A stretch of 37,405 nucleotides of DNA from Chloroflexota bacterium. Its GTDB lineage: Bacteria; Chloroflexota; Dehalococcoidia; FW602-bin16. Positions 15,047 through 23,991 of the stretch are shown here, one piece after another (within the stretch, counting starts at the first letter, position 1; each line of letters opens with the position of its first letter). The stretch spans positions 1-37,405 of the forward strand of contig SCTZ01000001.1 in NCBI GenBank assembly GCA_004297765.1, given 5' to 3'. The translations under genes and the position numbers were made by a program. The notes beneath the pieces were generated by a model. That model was not told where the DNA came from and searched no databases. It saw only the letters and a program-made list of their open reading frames with translations.

Positions 15047-16302
15047 AAGGTCGCGCCGCGAATGATCTTGTCCTTCTTGCGGTCTATTACATAGAGGAAG
15101 CCATCCTCATCTAGCTTGCCCAGGTCTCCGGTGTGGAAGTATTCACCCTTCAGCGCCTTCTGTGTGGCCTGTGGGTTCCTCCAGTATCCGAGCATGGGCT
15201 TGTATAGCTCGGCGTGAGGACCGTTGCTCTGGGGCCCAACGCAAATCTCTCCGACCTCACCGGTAGGCAACTTCCGGTCGTCGTCATCAACGATCTTGAC
15301 AGAAAGATGTGGCAGAGGCAGCCCCACGGCCGCATGTTTTATGGGGCGGTCGATGGGATCGATCGCATAGAGGTTGGGGGACTCCGTCATGCCGTAGGAC
15401 TGAAGCATCTTGAGACCAAAGCGCTCTTCGATCTGGTGGCGCAGCTCAGGTGACGTGGGAGTGGCCCCAAAGCTGATATAGCGCACCGAGCTGAAGTCCA
15501 CTGCCTCCGACAGATGCACGATGTCGTGGAGGACGGTCGGCACGGAGGCGAAGAAGGCCGGGCGCATGATCTCGACAGTCCGAACGAGATCTCGTATCTC
15601 GACCTGCTCGACGAGAATGGCGCTGCTTCCCAGGTACCACGCGAAAACAATGCCGATCAGCGAGACATTTGAAGAGGAGCATGGCAGGGACTGCATGATA
15701 TTGGCCTGGTCTGTCAGACCCAGGTAATCATTAACGACCTGCATAGAGACGATCATGTTATAGTGACTGAGTATGGCTCCTTTCGGGAAGCCGGTAGTGC
15801 CAGACGTGTAGGCGATGACCGCCGGTGCATCGGGATGGATGTTGGGCACTTGGTAATTGACGTCGCCTTGAACTAATAGCATGGAGAAACGTGTTGTTCC
15901 AGGAACCTCTTTCGGACCCACCGTAACGACGGTCTTGAGGTAGGGCAATTGACCCCGAATTTCCTGGATGGTCTCTGCTGCCTGGGGAAAGGCAAAGGCA
16001 ACGACGGCTTCAGAGTTGGTCAAGACATAGGCCATTTCCTCTTCTCGGAACATGACGTTCACTGGCACTTCTACCGCTCCGACGGCCCAGATGGCATGCG
16101 TGCAGAAGTGAAACTCCGGCCAGTTGGGAAGCATGACTGCTACTCGATCGCCCTGCTGCACTCCCAGATGCCTGAGGGCGTCGGCAAGGCGACACACGAT
16201 TTCGTGGACTTCACTATAGCTCCAGCATCGGTCGTTGAAATAGAGAGCGACACGGTCAGGATTCTGCCGAGCATGCTGCTCCAAGAAAAGAGAGACGTTC
16301 AT
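15043..16302 (-). CDS. Acyl-CoA ligase (ANL family), lacking the C-terminal domain
   Basis: 419 residues from an ATG with GGAGG 8 nt upstream. The large N-terminal domain of an AMP-forming acyl-CoA synthetase is complete: A3 loop YTSGTTGFPKG (165-175), A5 YGMTE, A7 HTGDLG and the hinge DRKKDKIIRG. The frame then stops after ATF, where homologues continue with GGENVYP and about 90 residues carrying the A10 lysine needed for adenylation. No continuation of that domain is visible in the other frames downstream; what follows is the padR promoter. It may be a broken gene, or an N-terminal domain still able to do the thioesterification half or bind substrate. It lies about 340 nt downstream of the DmsA-like gene. 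Truncated standalone N-terminal domains are uncommon, so decay seems likelier. Confidence 0.8.
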   Translation of the reverse strand: MNVSLFLEQHARQNPDRVALYFNDRCWSYSEVHEIVCRLADALRHLGVQQGDRVAVMLPNWPEFHFCTHAIWAVGAVEVPVNVMFREEEMAYVLTNSEAVVAFAFPQAAETIQEIRGQLPYLKTVVTVGPKEVPGTTRFSMLLVQGDVNYQVPNIHPDAPAVIAYTSGTTGFPKGAILSHYNMIVSMQVVNDYLGLTDQANIMQSLPCSSSNVSLIGIVFAWYLGSSAILVEQVEIRDLVRTVEIMRPAFFASVPTVLHDIVHLSEAVDFSSVRYISFGATPTSPELRHQIEERFGLKMLQSYGMTESPNLYAIDPIDRPIKHAAVGLPLPHLSVKIVDDDDRKLPTGEVGEICVGPQSNGPHAELYKPMLGYWRNPQATQKALKGEYFHTGDLGKLDEDGFLYVIDRKKDKIIRGATF

Positions 16303-16477
16303 CGGTCGACCCTCCATCAATCAGGCTGGCTCAAGTTGCGACTCCGCCTAGCGTGCATCTCCATTTTCGCCTGCACAAGTGATTCAGGCTACCCCAGCGC
16401 GTCCGGCATCGCCTCAGACGCTCTCGATACGCCAGCGTCCGTCGTTCCTTGCCTCTTCTCCATTATGGCTGCCTCAG

Positions 16478-16533
16478 GAGCGACCCTAACCCTAACCCGC
16501 TCTCTTCGCAAAGGGAGAGGGTTAGGGTCGCTC
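16478..16533. repeat. CCCTAA-containing hairpin
   Basis: GAGCGACCCTAACCCT pairs perfectly with AGGGTTAGGGTCGCTC (16 bp) around a 24-nt centre that can pair partly. It resembles telomere repeat units but is only two units long, part of a palindromic intergenic repeat. Confidence 0.7.
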
Positions 16534-16582
16534 ATCAGAGCGCTTTCTGGACTAGGCACCCACACCTTGGCTTGATGCGCAT

Positions 16583-16604
16583 GGGGCGACCGTCCGGTCG
16601 CCCC
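16583..16604. repeat. Short perfect GC-rich hairpin
   Basis: GGGGCGACCG and CGGTCGCCCC flank a TC centre, a 10-bp perfect stem. It sits 35 nt after the stop of the DmsA-like gene (read on the minus strand) and could protect or end that transcript, though no T-tract follows. Confidence 0.55.
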
Positions 16605-16639
16605 TACACGTGAATGCGTCCGATATGGCTCGGCCCGAA

Positions 16640-18850
16640 TCAGTCTGCCTGCACCGCGTCCGGGCGCGTGCTCCGTATCTCGACCAGACAACTGTTGTAG
16701 GCGAACGCCCCGCCGGGTGAGGGCTTGTCCTTGGTGAGGACGTTAGGACAGCCACCACGATCGATGCCCTTTTCGTCGGGCTGGTACCACGCGCCGTGCG
16801 GGACGTCCACCACACCCGGCATGATTCGTTCGGTCACCCTGGCTGGTATGAGGACCTCGCCCCGGTCGTTGAAGACCCGCACTAGCTCCCCGTCTTTGAT
16901 CCCCCGGGCCTCTGCGTCGGCGCCGCTGATCAGCACGGCGTGGGTCTCCGTCTCGGCCAGCCAGGGGATCTCATGGAACTGGTTGTTGGCTCGTCTCTTG
17001 AAGTGGGTCGAGATCATCTGCAGCGGATACTTCGTCCGTAGGGGATCGTTCCAGCCCTCCCAGGCATCCACGTAAGTGGGGAGGGGCGGCAGCTCCGGGT
17101 CGTTGAGCTCCGCCAGCCACTGCGAGTAGATCTCGATCTTGCCGGAGGGCGTATCGAAGGGGTTGTTCTCCGGGTCTTCGATCTGTTGCTTGAAGGCCAC
17201 GAAGGGCTCCTTATGCTCCAGCCGGTAGATGCCCTTCTCCTTGAACTCCTCATAATTGGGAATCTCGCTTACCGCCACCATCTCTCGAATCCAGTCTTCG
17301 TCCGTCCGCTCGCCGTACTCGGTCAGACCCAGGCGTTTGGCCAGGAGAGTGGCGATGTCATTGTGGGATTTGGACTCTCCCAGCGGCTGGACGGCCTTGC
17401 GCTGTAAGCCGTAGAAAGGCAGCCCTGCGCCGCGCACCAGGTCGTCCCGCTCCATGTAGGTATTGGTGGGCAGGATGATGTCGGCGAACTTGGCCGTCGG
17501 AGTCATGACCTGCTCCAGCACGAACAGGAACTCTAGCTTCTCGGACTTGAGCGCTGTGGCGATTCTGTTGACGTTGGGCATGGCGTTGAGGTAGCTAAAG
17601 TTCACCACCGCGATCAGCTTGCAGTCGCCTCTGAAACCCCCAGCCCGGCCCTTCTCGATGAAGTCCGGCACCTCGCAGCGATGCACGCGGGAGGCTTTGT
17701 ACTCCCAGGGGTCGCCTTTGCGGCGTGGAGGACCCTCGCGGTCGACAGGGTTCCTGGCGAGTCCTTCGATGAAGCCCCAGCTCACCTTGTAAGGGTAGGA
17801 GGTGATCGACTCCCAGGCTCTGGCTGAGGCGTCGCCCCCGTGCAGACCGATGTTACCGGTCATGGCCCCCAGCGTGATGGCGATGCGGTGATACTGCTCG
17901 CCGTTGGCGGTGCGACCCGGGGCAACGCCGCTCAGCAGAGCCGAGGGCTTGGTGGCGGCGTATTCGCGCGCCAGGCTGACGATGGTTTCGGCCGGGACAC
18001 CGGTGATCTGCTCGGCCCAGCCCGGCGTCTTGGGCACGCCGTCGGACACGCCCAGCAGGTAGTCTTTGAACTTGTCGAAGCCGGTGGTATACCTGTCCAG
18101 GAACTTCCGATCGTGCAGGTTCTCTTCGAGCATCACGTAAGCCATGGCCAGCAGCATGGCGCCATCGGTGGCCGGTCGGATGGGAATCCATTGGTGAGCG
18201 AAGGTAGCCGCCGAATCGGTGTAGCGCGGGTCAATGGCCACGATCTTGATGCCCTTCTCCCGGGCTTGGGCCAGGTACCAGTTGGTATTCACGCCCGCGA
18301 CGGTGCCGGCCGGGTTCCAGCCCCACAGCAGGATCAAGCGCGAGTTGAGCAGGTCGTCGCGGGTGTTGCCGGCGGAGAAAGCGCCGTAGGTGATGCGCAA
18401 GGCGTAGATTCCGGCGTGGAAAGAGGGCTGGCCCCAGGGCATGGTGTAGCCGCCGGCCATGGCCAGCACGCGGGCCATGTGACCGGTCCCGTGGACCTGC
18501 CCCAGGTCGCCGGCCAGGGGCAGATAGAGGATGCTGGCGGGCCCATAGGTATCCCGAACTCTGACGATCTCACGCGCGACCGTGTCGATGGCCTCGTCCC
18601 AGGAGATGCGTACGAACTTGCCCTCGCCGCGCTCACCGACGCGTTTGAGAGGGTAGAGGATTCTGTTCGGGTCGTATAGGCGCTGCCGGTAGGCGCGTCC
18701 TCTCAGACAAGCCCGCAACTGCGGCTCATCGGCGTCATCGGTCTCGATGTGCACGATCACGCCGTCCTTGACGTGGAGCCGCAGGATGCATGACCCCCCA
18801 CAGTGACTGGCGCACGTGGTTGTGATGATCTCGTCTACTGTATGGTTCAC
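16640..18850 (-). CDS. DmsA-like molybdopterin oxidoreductase catalytic subunit
   Basis: 736 residues in the DMSO-reductase family, using a bis-MGD Mo (or W) cofactor. The N-terminal 4Fe-4S site is Cys13, Cys17, Cys21 and Cys48 (CX3CX3CX26C), followed by the DmsA-like stretches RACLRGRAYRQRLYDPNRI and GEGKFVRISWDEAIDTV. Cofactor-binding blocks follow (LILLWGWNPA, IDPRYTDSA), and the C-terminal molydop-binding domain starts near 620 (ADAEARGIKDGELVRVFNDRG). The start is GTG with AAGGAG 6 nt upstream. A longer frame continues into the ferredoxin gene and is not real. There is no twin-arginine signal, unlike E. coli DmsA, so the enzyme is predicted to be cytoplasmic. The partner is the four-cluster ferredoxin gene 37 nt upstream. 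No DmsC-like anchor is present. The substrate is unknown; neighbours suggest an organic acid or its CoA ester. Confidence 0.9.
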   Translation of the reverse strand: MNHTVDEIITTTCASHCGGSCILRLHVKDGVIVHIETDDADEPQLRACLRGRAYRQRLYDPNRILYPLKRVGERGEGKFVRISWDEAIDTVAREIVRVRDTYGPASILYLPLAGDLGQVHGTGHMARVLAMAGGYTMPWGQPSFHAGIYALRITYGAFSAGNTRDDLLNSRLILLWGWNPAGTVAGVNTNWYLAQAREKGIKIVAIDPRYTDSAATFAHQWIPIRPATDGAMLLAMAYVMLEENLHDRKFLDRYTTGFDKFKDYLLGVSDGVPKTPGWAEQITGVPAETIVSLAREYAATKPSALLSGVAPGRTANGEQYHRIAITLGAMTGNIGLHGGDASARAWESITSYPYKVSWGFIEGLARNPVDREGPPRRKGDPWEYKASRVHRCEVPDFIEKGRAGGFRGDCKLIAVVNFSYLNAMPNVNRIATALKSEKLEFLFVLEQVMTPTAKFADIILPTNTYMERDDLVRGAGLPFYGLQRKAVQPLGESKSHNDIATLLAKRLGLTEYGERTDEDWIREMVAVSEIPNYEEFKEKGIYRLEHKEPFVAFKQQIEDPENNPFDTPSGKIEIYSQWLAELNDPELPPLPTYVDAWEGWNDPLRTKYPLQMISTHFKRRANNQFHEIPWLAETETHAVLISGADAEARGIKDGELVRVFNDRGEVLIPARVTERIMPGVVDVPHGAWYQPDEKGIDRGGCPNVLTKDKPSPGGAFAYNSCLVEIRSTRPDAVQAD

Positions 18851-18887
18851 TGCCGTCTCCTTGTTTGTGAGAAGGTGATTGCCTCGC

Positions 18888-19508
18888 TCACGCAATCCGT
18901 TCGGTCGCTGGGCTTGTGGGTGTATGGTCCACGCGGCTGATGGGCAGCCCGGCCGCGTCGTGTTTGGCCTTGAACAGGATGGAGGGGTTGGTAGTTGCGT
19001 CGTGAACGAAGCCCTCGGCCGCATCGGAGACAGGGTACCTGGCTCGCAGCTCTGCCAGTGGTCCCGCTTCCAGTGCGCGCATGGGGCAACTGGCGGCGCA
19101 GATCGGTGCCTTGCCCTCGGCCAGACGATCGACACAGAAGTCACACTTCTGCATTTTCGCGTTCACTTCCGGGCCGAACTGCGGGCAGTCCCAGGGGCAG
19201 GCATCGAGGCAGAGACCACAGCCGTCGCGACCGAGGCAGGCCTCTTGGTCGACGACGACGATGCCATCGGCCTCCCGCTTTGTTATTGCATCAGCTGGGC
19301 ACGCGGCAGTGCAGGCGGGGTTCGCACAATGATGGCACCCCTCGCTCAAGTGAGCGACGAAGAGGTTGGGGTAGTTGCCCTTCTCGATGCTGGTCACGCG
19401 CCTCCAACTGGCAGGACCGGGCGGGACGCTGTGCCAGTCCTTGCACGCCACCACGCAGGCGAAGCAAGCTGTACAGCGCGTCTGGTCGAAGTAGAATCCT
19501 AATTGCAT
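18888..19508 (-). CDS. DmsB-like ferredoxin subunit with four 4Fe-4S clusters
   Basis: 206 residues, the usual DmsB length. Sixteen cysteines form four cluster sites: 12/15/18/22, 58/61/66/70, 91/97/100/104 and 122/125/137/141, in the interleaved order known for DmsB/NrfC/PsrB electron-transfer subunits. The opening GFYFDQTRCTACFACVVACKDW is diagnostic. GGAGG precedes the ATG at proper spacing. It should carry electrons between the molybdenum subunit encoded next and an unidentified partner, since no membrane quinol-oxidising subunit is encoded nearby. It has no signal peptide, as is normal for this family. Confidence 0.95.
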   Translation of the reverse strand: MQLGFYFDQTRCTACFACVVACKDWHSVPPGPASWRRVTSIEKGNYPNLFVAHLSEGCHHCANPACTAACPADAITKREADGIVVVDQEACLGRDGCGLCLDACPWDCPQFGPEVNAKMQKCDFCVDRLAEGKAPICAASCPMRALEAGPLAELRARYPVSDAAEGFVHDATTNPSILFKAKHDAAGLPISRVDHTPTSPATERIA

Positions 19509-19602
19509 GCGAAACCTCCAGATACGTTGTGAAGAGTATCCTGCGACAATCTGAAGCCTATAATACCGGCAAGCCTGTACGTTGCCAAGCTTTTTGCTGG
19601 CG

Positions 19603-20940
19603 TTAGCCCAGGTCGCGGCAGTAGGTCTCTTTGATGAGCAGCGTGCCGAGCACGCCGACGGCCACGAACACGGAGCCGACGATGAAGGCCAGTTGGAACG
19701 CGGAAAGGGGGTAGACCCGCGCGCCTTCCTGAACTAGTCCCTCCCAGCGCAGGTCCAGCGCCCAGCCGAAGAGTGGTTGGAGCAAGGCGCCGCCGAGGAA
19801 GGGACCAATGTTCGAGAGTCCCATGGCCATGCCGACGCCCTGCGGTGGGGCGACCTCTTTCGTGCAAGCGGCGACAAGGGCCTGCGCACCGGAGAAGAAA
19901 CCGAGAGCTGTGCAGAGTGGCAGAAGCACCGCCTCCGGCGGGCGTCCGCCGTTCCAGAACGGGAACGCCAGCCACAAGAGAGCGTAGGCAAGACCGTACA
20001 CAACGAACGGCAGCTTACGCCGGCGGAAAATGCGGTCGGATTGGAAGCCGATGGTGAAGCTGCCGGCCATGAAGCCGAGAGTGGCGAGCAGGGTATAGTT
20101 AGCCGCTTCGGCTCGCTGCATCCCGTAGACCTGCATGAGGAAGGGGATGCCCCAAACGCCGGCGAAGGTGACGAACGACCCGTAGAAGCCGAACGCGGCA
20201 ATAAACGGCGGCCAGATGTGCTTCCGTCCGATGACCATGCGCAGGGTAGTGATCAAGGCTGCCCTTGGTGCGGCTGGCTGTTGGAGCGGCGGCTCGCCGT
20301 GCTCCAACTCCTCCACGTCACGGATGCTCGGCAATCCCAGATCGGCCGGCCTGTTTCGTACTATGACCCAACTCACCAGTGCGATTCCGACGCCTGCCAG
20401 ACCGATCAGCGCGAAGGAAGGGCGCCAGCCTACACCGGCGGCCAGAAGCGCTAGCGGGGTGGTGCCAAGTAAAGCGCCGCAGTTGGCAGCGAAGACCAGT
20501 CCACCGGAGATGGTTGCGAACTCGCGTGCTCGAAACCATTCGGTCTGCAGCTTCATGATGTTGACCATGATGACGGAGAGCCCCAGCCCAATCAGGAATC
20601 GGCCTAAATATGCCGTAGGGAGGTTGGGCGCGGCTGCGAAGACGAGGGAGCCGATAGCCCCGAGCAGACCTCCGATCGTAACCACCTTACGAGCGCCAAT
20701 CGAATCGGCTAGCATTCCCGAAGGCAATTGCATCAGAGCATAGACGTAGAAGTAGAGTGAAGTCAGCCCGCCGAAAACGGCGCCCGAGATGCCGAACTCG
20801 GCCATTATCTGATCAGCCACCGCGCCCGGCGCGACGCGCTGGAAAAAGACCAGCATCAGCGTCACGGCGAGGATACCCCAGATCGGCCACCGTGCGCGCA
20901 ACGTCCGGGATGCCTGATCGGAAGTTAGCACCGCACTCAT
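19603..20940 (-). CDS. MFS transporter
   Basis: 445 residues with 12 predicted membrane helices and a charged central loop (about 190-215, VEELEHGE). The MFS signature after helix 2 reads GMLADSIGARKV, the family motif A, and helix 4-5 has GRFLIGLGLSVI. It begins at an ATG with AGGAGG 6 nt upstream; the longer frame is not used. The family includes organic-acid and nitrate carriers and the sequence does not fix the substrate. In the island it may import the compound handled by the acyl-CoA ligase, or export a product. It lies 55 nt downstream of the glyoxalase-fold gene. Confidence 0.9.
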   Translation of the reverse strand: MSAVLTSDQASRTLRARWPIWGILAVTLMLVFFQRVAPGAVADQIMAEFGISGAVFGGLTSLYFYVYALMQLPSGMLADSIGARKVVTIGGLLGAIGSLVFAAAPNLPTAYLGRFLIGLGLSVIMVNIMKLQTEWFRAREFATISGGLVFAANCGALLGTTPLALLAAGVGWRPSFALIGLAGVGIALVSWVIVRNRPADLGLPSIRDVEELEHGEPPLQQPAAPRAALITTLRMVIGRKHIWPPFIAAFGFYGSFVTFAGVWGIPFLMQVYGMQRAEAANYTLLATLGFMAGSFTIGFQSDRIFRRRKLPFVVYGLAYALLWLAFPFWNGGRPPEAVLLPLCTALGFFSGAQALVAACTKEVAPPQGVGMAMGLSNIGPFLGGALLQPLFGWALDLRWEGLVQEGARVYPLSAFQLAFIVGSVFVAVGVLGTLLIKETYCRDLG

Positions 20941-20995
20941 TCGCGTCCTCCTAAGGATCACCTCGTTTCGCCGGGCGCTTGGACGTGGATTGCTG

Positions 20996-21457
20996 CTAGC
21001 TGGCGGATGGCGCGGGTGGTTGCATGAGCTCCAGCAGAATCCCATTCGGATCGTAGCAGTATGTAGCAGACCAACCCTTCATGCGCCCACCTGAAACTAA
21101 CTGCGGAGGACAGTTGAACCGAACTCCTTTCGACTGGAGCTCTTCGTAGGCCTTCTGAAGGTCTGTGAGCACGAGACCGAAGTGGGTAATGCCAAGGTCA
21201 TGTGGCCGCGCTCTCTTGTCCTCACCGAGCGGCTCGAGGTACTGCCAAACCTCGATCGATTGCGTGCCAGCGGTGAGCATGGCGATACGCGCACGCGGCT
21301 CAGATAGCCCGCTTATCGTACTGAGAAACTCGCCAGCCATCTCAATCTGCCATTCCACGGTGAAACCGAACGCGTCTCGGTAGAAAGCCACGGTTCCTTC
21401 GAAATCGTTGGTATTGATCGCGGCGTGTTGAAATCCTGTAACGCTGAAACCAGGCAT
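20996..21457 (-). CDS. Glyoxalase/VOC-fold metalloenzyme, epimerase-like
   Basis: 153 residues forming two beta-alpha-beta-beta-beta units. The metal-ligand set reads His11 (FQHAAIN), Glu69 (SIEVWQ), His92 (THFGLV) and Glu143 (LLELMQ), the 2-His/2-Glu arrangement of glyoxalase I and close to methylmalonyl-CoA epimerase, rather than the His-His-Glu of extradiol dioxygenases. An isomerase or epimerase acting on an acyl-CoA or hydroxy-acid intermediate is therefore the best guess. GAGGGAG precedes the ATG. It is 33 nt downstream of the crotonase gene and in the same operon. Confidence 0.85.
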   Translation of the reverse strand: MPGFSVTGFQHAAINTNDFEGTVAFYRDAFGFTVEWQIEMAGEFLSTISGLSEPRARIAMLTAGTQSIEVWQYLEPLGEDKRARPHDLGITHFGLVLTDLQKAYEELQSKGVRFNCPPQLVSGGRMKGWSATYCYDPNGILLELMQPPAPSAS

Positions 21458-21490
21458 GTTCGATTACTCCCTCGATTTGCTGAGGCTGTA

Positions 21491-22276
21491 CTACCGATGC
21501 TGAAACTGAGGCTTGCGCTTCTCCAAGAATGCCCGCAGACCTTCTTGAGCATCGTGACTACCGAAGACCCGCTCAATCATGTCGACCTCCAACGCCGCGC
21601 CCTCGGAGGAGGTGTTGTCTCGCGCGGCATGGACGGCCTCCTTGATGGACCGCGTGACCACCACCGACTGTCTAGCGATCTGAATGGCGAGCTCTTGAGC
21701 GGCGGAGAGCGCCTCCCCGATCGGCACCAGGTGGCTAACCAGGCCGATCCGGTACGCCTCGTCGGCGTCGATCGAGTTCCCCGTGTAGAGCATTTCCAGG
21801 GCTCTTGCCTCTCCAATGACACGTGGCAATCGCTGTGTCCCCCCTCCGCCTGGGAAGACGCCAAGCTTCGATTCTGGCACTCCGAGCTTGGCATTCCGAG
21901 CTGCGATGCGTATATCGCAAGCAATGGCCATCAAGCAGCCAACACCCAGTGCGGTCCCATTCAGGGCGCAGATCGTTGGCTTCGACATCTCGTCAAGCCG
22001 CTGAAGCAGATCCTCGGACATCTGTGCCAACGCACGCCCCTTACCGGGCTCGGTAGCCTCTGGAAGCACGCTGACATCCTGTCCCGCGCTGAAGAATCGG
22101 TCACCTGTGCCGACGATTATCACCGCGCGTACTGCCTCATCGGCCGCCACCTCCTCGAGGCATGTGCGCAGCTCATACATAGCTTCCTTCCCGAAGGTGT
22201 TCAGCGGGGGATTGTCCAGAGTAATCGTGGCCACCCCGTCGGCGGCACTCCAGGTGACGGTAGGCTTCTCGGTCAT
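21491..22276 (-). CDS. Enoyl-CoA hydratase/isomerase (crotonase) family protein
   Basis: 261 residues, standard crotonase length. The oxyanion-hole residues are in FFSAGQD (61-67) and ALGVG (109-113). The canonical hydratase has two catalytic glutamates: the second is present as Glu135 in LGVPES, but the first (in GGGCELA of rat mitochondrial hydratase) is replaced by Leu115 (GVGCLMA). One-glutamate crotonases are typically isomerases, dehalogenases or hydrolases rather than simple hydratases, so the reaction is uncertain. It starts 13 nt after the acyl-CoA ligase stop, which supports one operon and a CoA-ester substrate. Confidence 0.92.
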   Translation of the reverse strand: MTEKPTVTWSAADGVATITLDNPPLNTFGKEAMYELRTCLEEVAADEAVRAVIIVGTGDRFFSAGQDVSVLPEATEPGKGRALAQMSEDLLQRLDEMSKPTICALNGTALGVGCLMAIACDIRIAARNAKLGVPESKLGVFPGGGGTQRLPRVIGEARALEMLYTGNSIDADEAYRIGLVSHLVPIGEALSAAQELAIQIARQSVVVTRSIKEAVHAARDNTSSEGAALEVDMIERVFGSHDAQEGLRAFLEKRKPQFQHR

Positions 22277-22289
22277 GTTACACCATCCC

Positions 22290-23954
22290 TCAGTTGATCT
22301 TCAGCCTGCCCAGTCTCTCCATGGCCATCTGGCGCAGCGTATGCTTATCGGGGCGCCCCACGTCCAAAACGGGCCAGTCCCTTGCATCAATCAGGAAGAC
22401 GTGCTTGGGGATCTTGAAGTTTGCGATCTTACCCCGGCACGCCTCTCGAATCCCGTCCGAGGTTGTTCTCATGCCAGCCCGCAACTGGACGAACGCCACC
22501 ACCGCCTCGCCCCACGTCTCGTCCGGCACACCCACTACCTGGGCCAGCGCCACTTCCGGGATGTTATCTTCCAGGAAGATCTCGACCTCCCGCTGCGAGA
22601 CGTTCTCCCCGCCTGTCTTGATCATCTGCTTGTAGCGGCCCCGATAGTATAGATAGCCTTGCTCGTCCAGCCAGCCGAAGTCTCCCGTATGCACAAATCC
22701 ATCCGCGTCGATGGTCGCGGCCGTCTCCTCTGGCATCTTGTAGTACCCCAGGAATGCGGCCCAACCTCGGAAGATGATCTCGCCCGGCGTGCCGGCAGGA
22801 ACAGGTCTGCCGGTCTGTGGATCGATAATGCGAAACTCCAGCCCCGGGTGCGGTCGGCCGTTGGAGGATCGGCGGATCTCCGGGTCGGTGTCTCGCGGCG
22901 TGACCATCGCGACAGCAGATCCGCCCTCCGTGATGCCGTACGTCATCACCAGGAGATCGAAGTTGAATGCCGCTTGCAGCCTGTCGTAGTACGAGGGCGT
23001 ACATCCGGCCAGACACTTCTTCAGGGACGAGATGTCCCGTGTACTGAAGTCGGGATGATCCATGATCTTGGTGAAGTTAGTGTCAAAGCCCCCGGTCATT
23101 GTGCACCGCTCGCGCTCGGCCACCTCGAGCACCAGCCCCGGCTCGAAGGCTCCCAGTAGACAGATCGCCGCACCGACCGAATGGGGCATGGCAATACAGG
23201 GGACGATCCCTCCTACATGAAAGGTGGTCCACTGCTGCAACACGCGATCGTCCTTGCCCACGTTCACCGCTCTTGCCATATAATGGCCGGCCCCACAAAT
23301 GGTGCGGTGAGCGAGGAGGGCCGGTTTTGGTCTGGCCGTGCTCCCTGAGGTGAAAAGAATGTAGCAGGCGTCGTCTGCTGTCTGCCTGGCGCGGATCTCC
23401 GCCAGTCGCGCCCGTTCGGCCGGAGATGGCTCATGGGATGGGAGCGTTCGGCGACCGGAGGTTCCTGGTCGCTTCGCGTCGGAGTCTAGCACAAACATGC
23501 GCTTTATCAATGGGAATTGCTCGCTACGCACCTCTCCCGGCTTCAGGGCCGGATCGACGCTGTGGAGCAGCTCCAGGAAGTCGATAGTGCGAAAGGAATC
23601 CAGGGTGATGATAGCCGCCACATCGCCTTGGCGCAGGACCCAACGCACCTCGTCGGCCCTGTAGTTGAAGTTGATTGGCACGATAACAGCGCCGATGCTG
23701 GCCAGGGCATAGTGCACGTAGATCCATTCCGGTATAGCGGGGAAGATAATGGCAACGTGATCCCCAGGTTGTATTCCAGAGGCCAATAACCCCGCAGCCA
23801 GACGATCGACCTGCTGGCGCAACTGGGCATAGGTGACGCGGGTTTCCTGATAGACGATGGCATCCAGCTCACCGTACAGTTCTACACTGTTCTCCAGCGC
23901 TTGCCAGATAGTCCGTCTGGTTGCCTCGGCAGGTTCCTCGCTGATGATGGGCAT
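22290..23954 (-). CDS. AMP-forming acyl-CoA ligase, full length
   Basis: 554 residues from an ATG with GGAGGGG upstream. Both ANL domains are present: A3 loop FTSGSTARPKP (201-211, with Pro where Gly is usual), A5 TYGITEGG (338-345), A7 HTGDFGW (422-428), A8 hinge RGRYKQMIKTGGENVS (438-453), and the C-terminal domain with catalytic Lys537 in PDKHTLR. It should activate a carboxylic acid to its CoA thioester with ATP. The C-terminal half resembles carnitine/crotonobetaine- and 2,3-dihydroxybenzoate-type ligases, but the acid is not determinable. It is the second gene of the island operon, 37 nt after the substrate-binding protein gene. Confidence 0.92.
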   Translation of the reverse strand: MPIISEEPAEATRRTIWQALENSVELYGELDAIVYQETRVTYAQLRQQVDRLAAGLLASGIQPGDHVAIIFPAIPEWIYVHYALASIGAVIVPINFNYRADEVRWVLRQGDVAAIITLDSFRTIDFLELLHSVDPALKPGEVRSEQFPLIKRMFVLDSDAKRPGTSGRRTLPSHEPSPAERARLAEIRARQTADDACYILFTSGSTARPKPALLAHRTICGAGHYMARAVNVGKDDRVLQQWTTFHVGGIVPCIAMPHSVGAAICLLGAFEPGLVLEVAERERCTMTGGFDTNFTKIMDHPDFSTRDISSLKKCLAGCTPSYYDRLQAAFNFDLLVMTYGITEGGSAVAMVTPRDTDPEIRRSSNGRPHPGLEFRIIDPQTGRPVPAGTPGEIIFRGWAAFLGYYKMPEETAATIDADGFVHTGDFGWLDEQGYLYYRGRYKQMIKTGGENVSQREVEIFLEDNIPEVALAQVVGVPDETWGEAVVAFVQLRAGMRTTSDGIREACRGKIANFKIPKHVFLIDARDWPVLDVGRPDKHTLRQMAMERLGRLKIN

Positions 23955-23991
23955 CGAATCCCCTCCGTGCCGTTTCTCAGACAATGACTTG

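Larger units (their letters stand above)
16303..16639. other. Gene-free stretch with two palindromes
   Basis: There is no convincing gene between the truncated ligase and the DmsA-like gene. The stretch holds the two palindromes listed separately and is otherwise unremarkable. A promoter for the ligase could lie here but none was recognised. Confidence 0.6.

Noticed and set aside
16478..16533. Telomere-like CCCTAA units
   Set aside because: There are only two units per arm inside an intergenic hairpin, so this is not a telomere or a tandem array.
18851..19144. N-terminal extension of the DmsA-like protein
   Set aside because: It would overlap the end of the ferredoxin gene in another frame. 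The GTG at 18850 has its own AAGGAG and begins the conserved domain.
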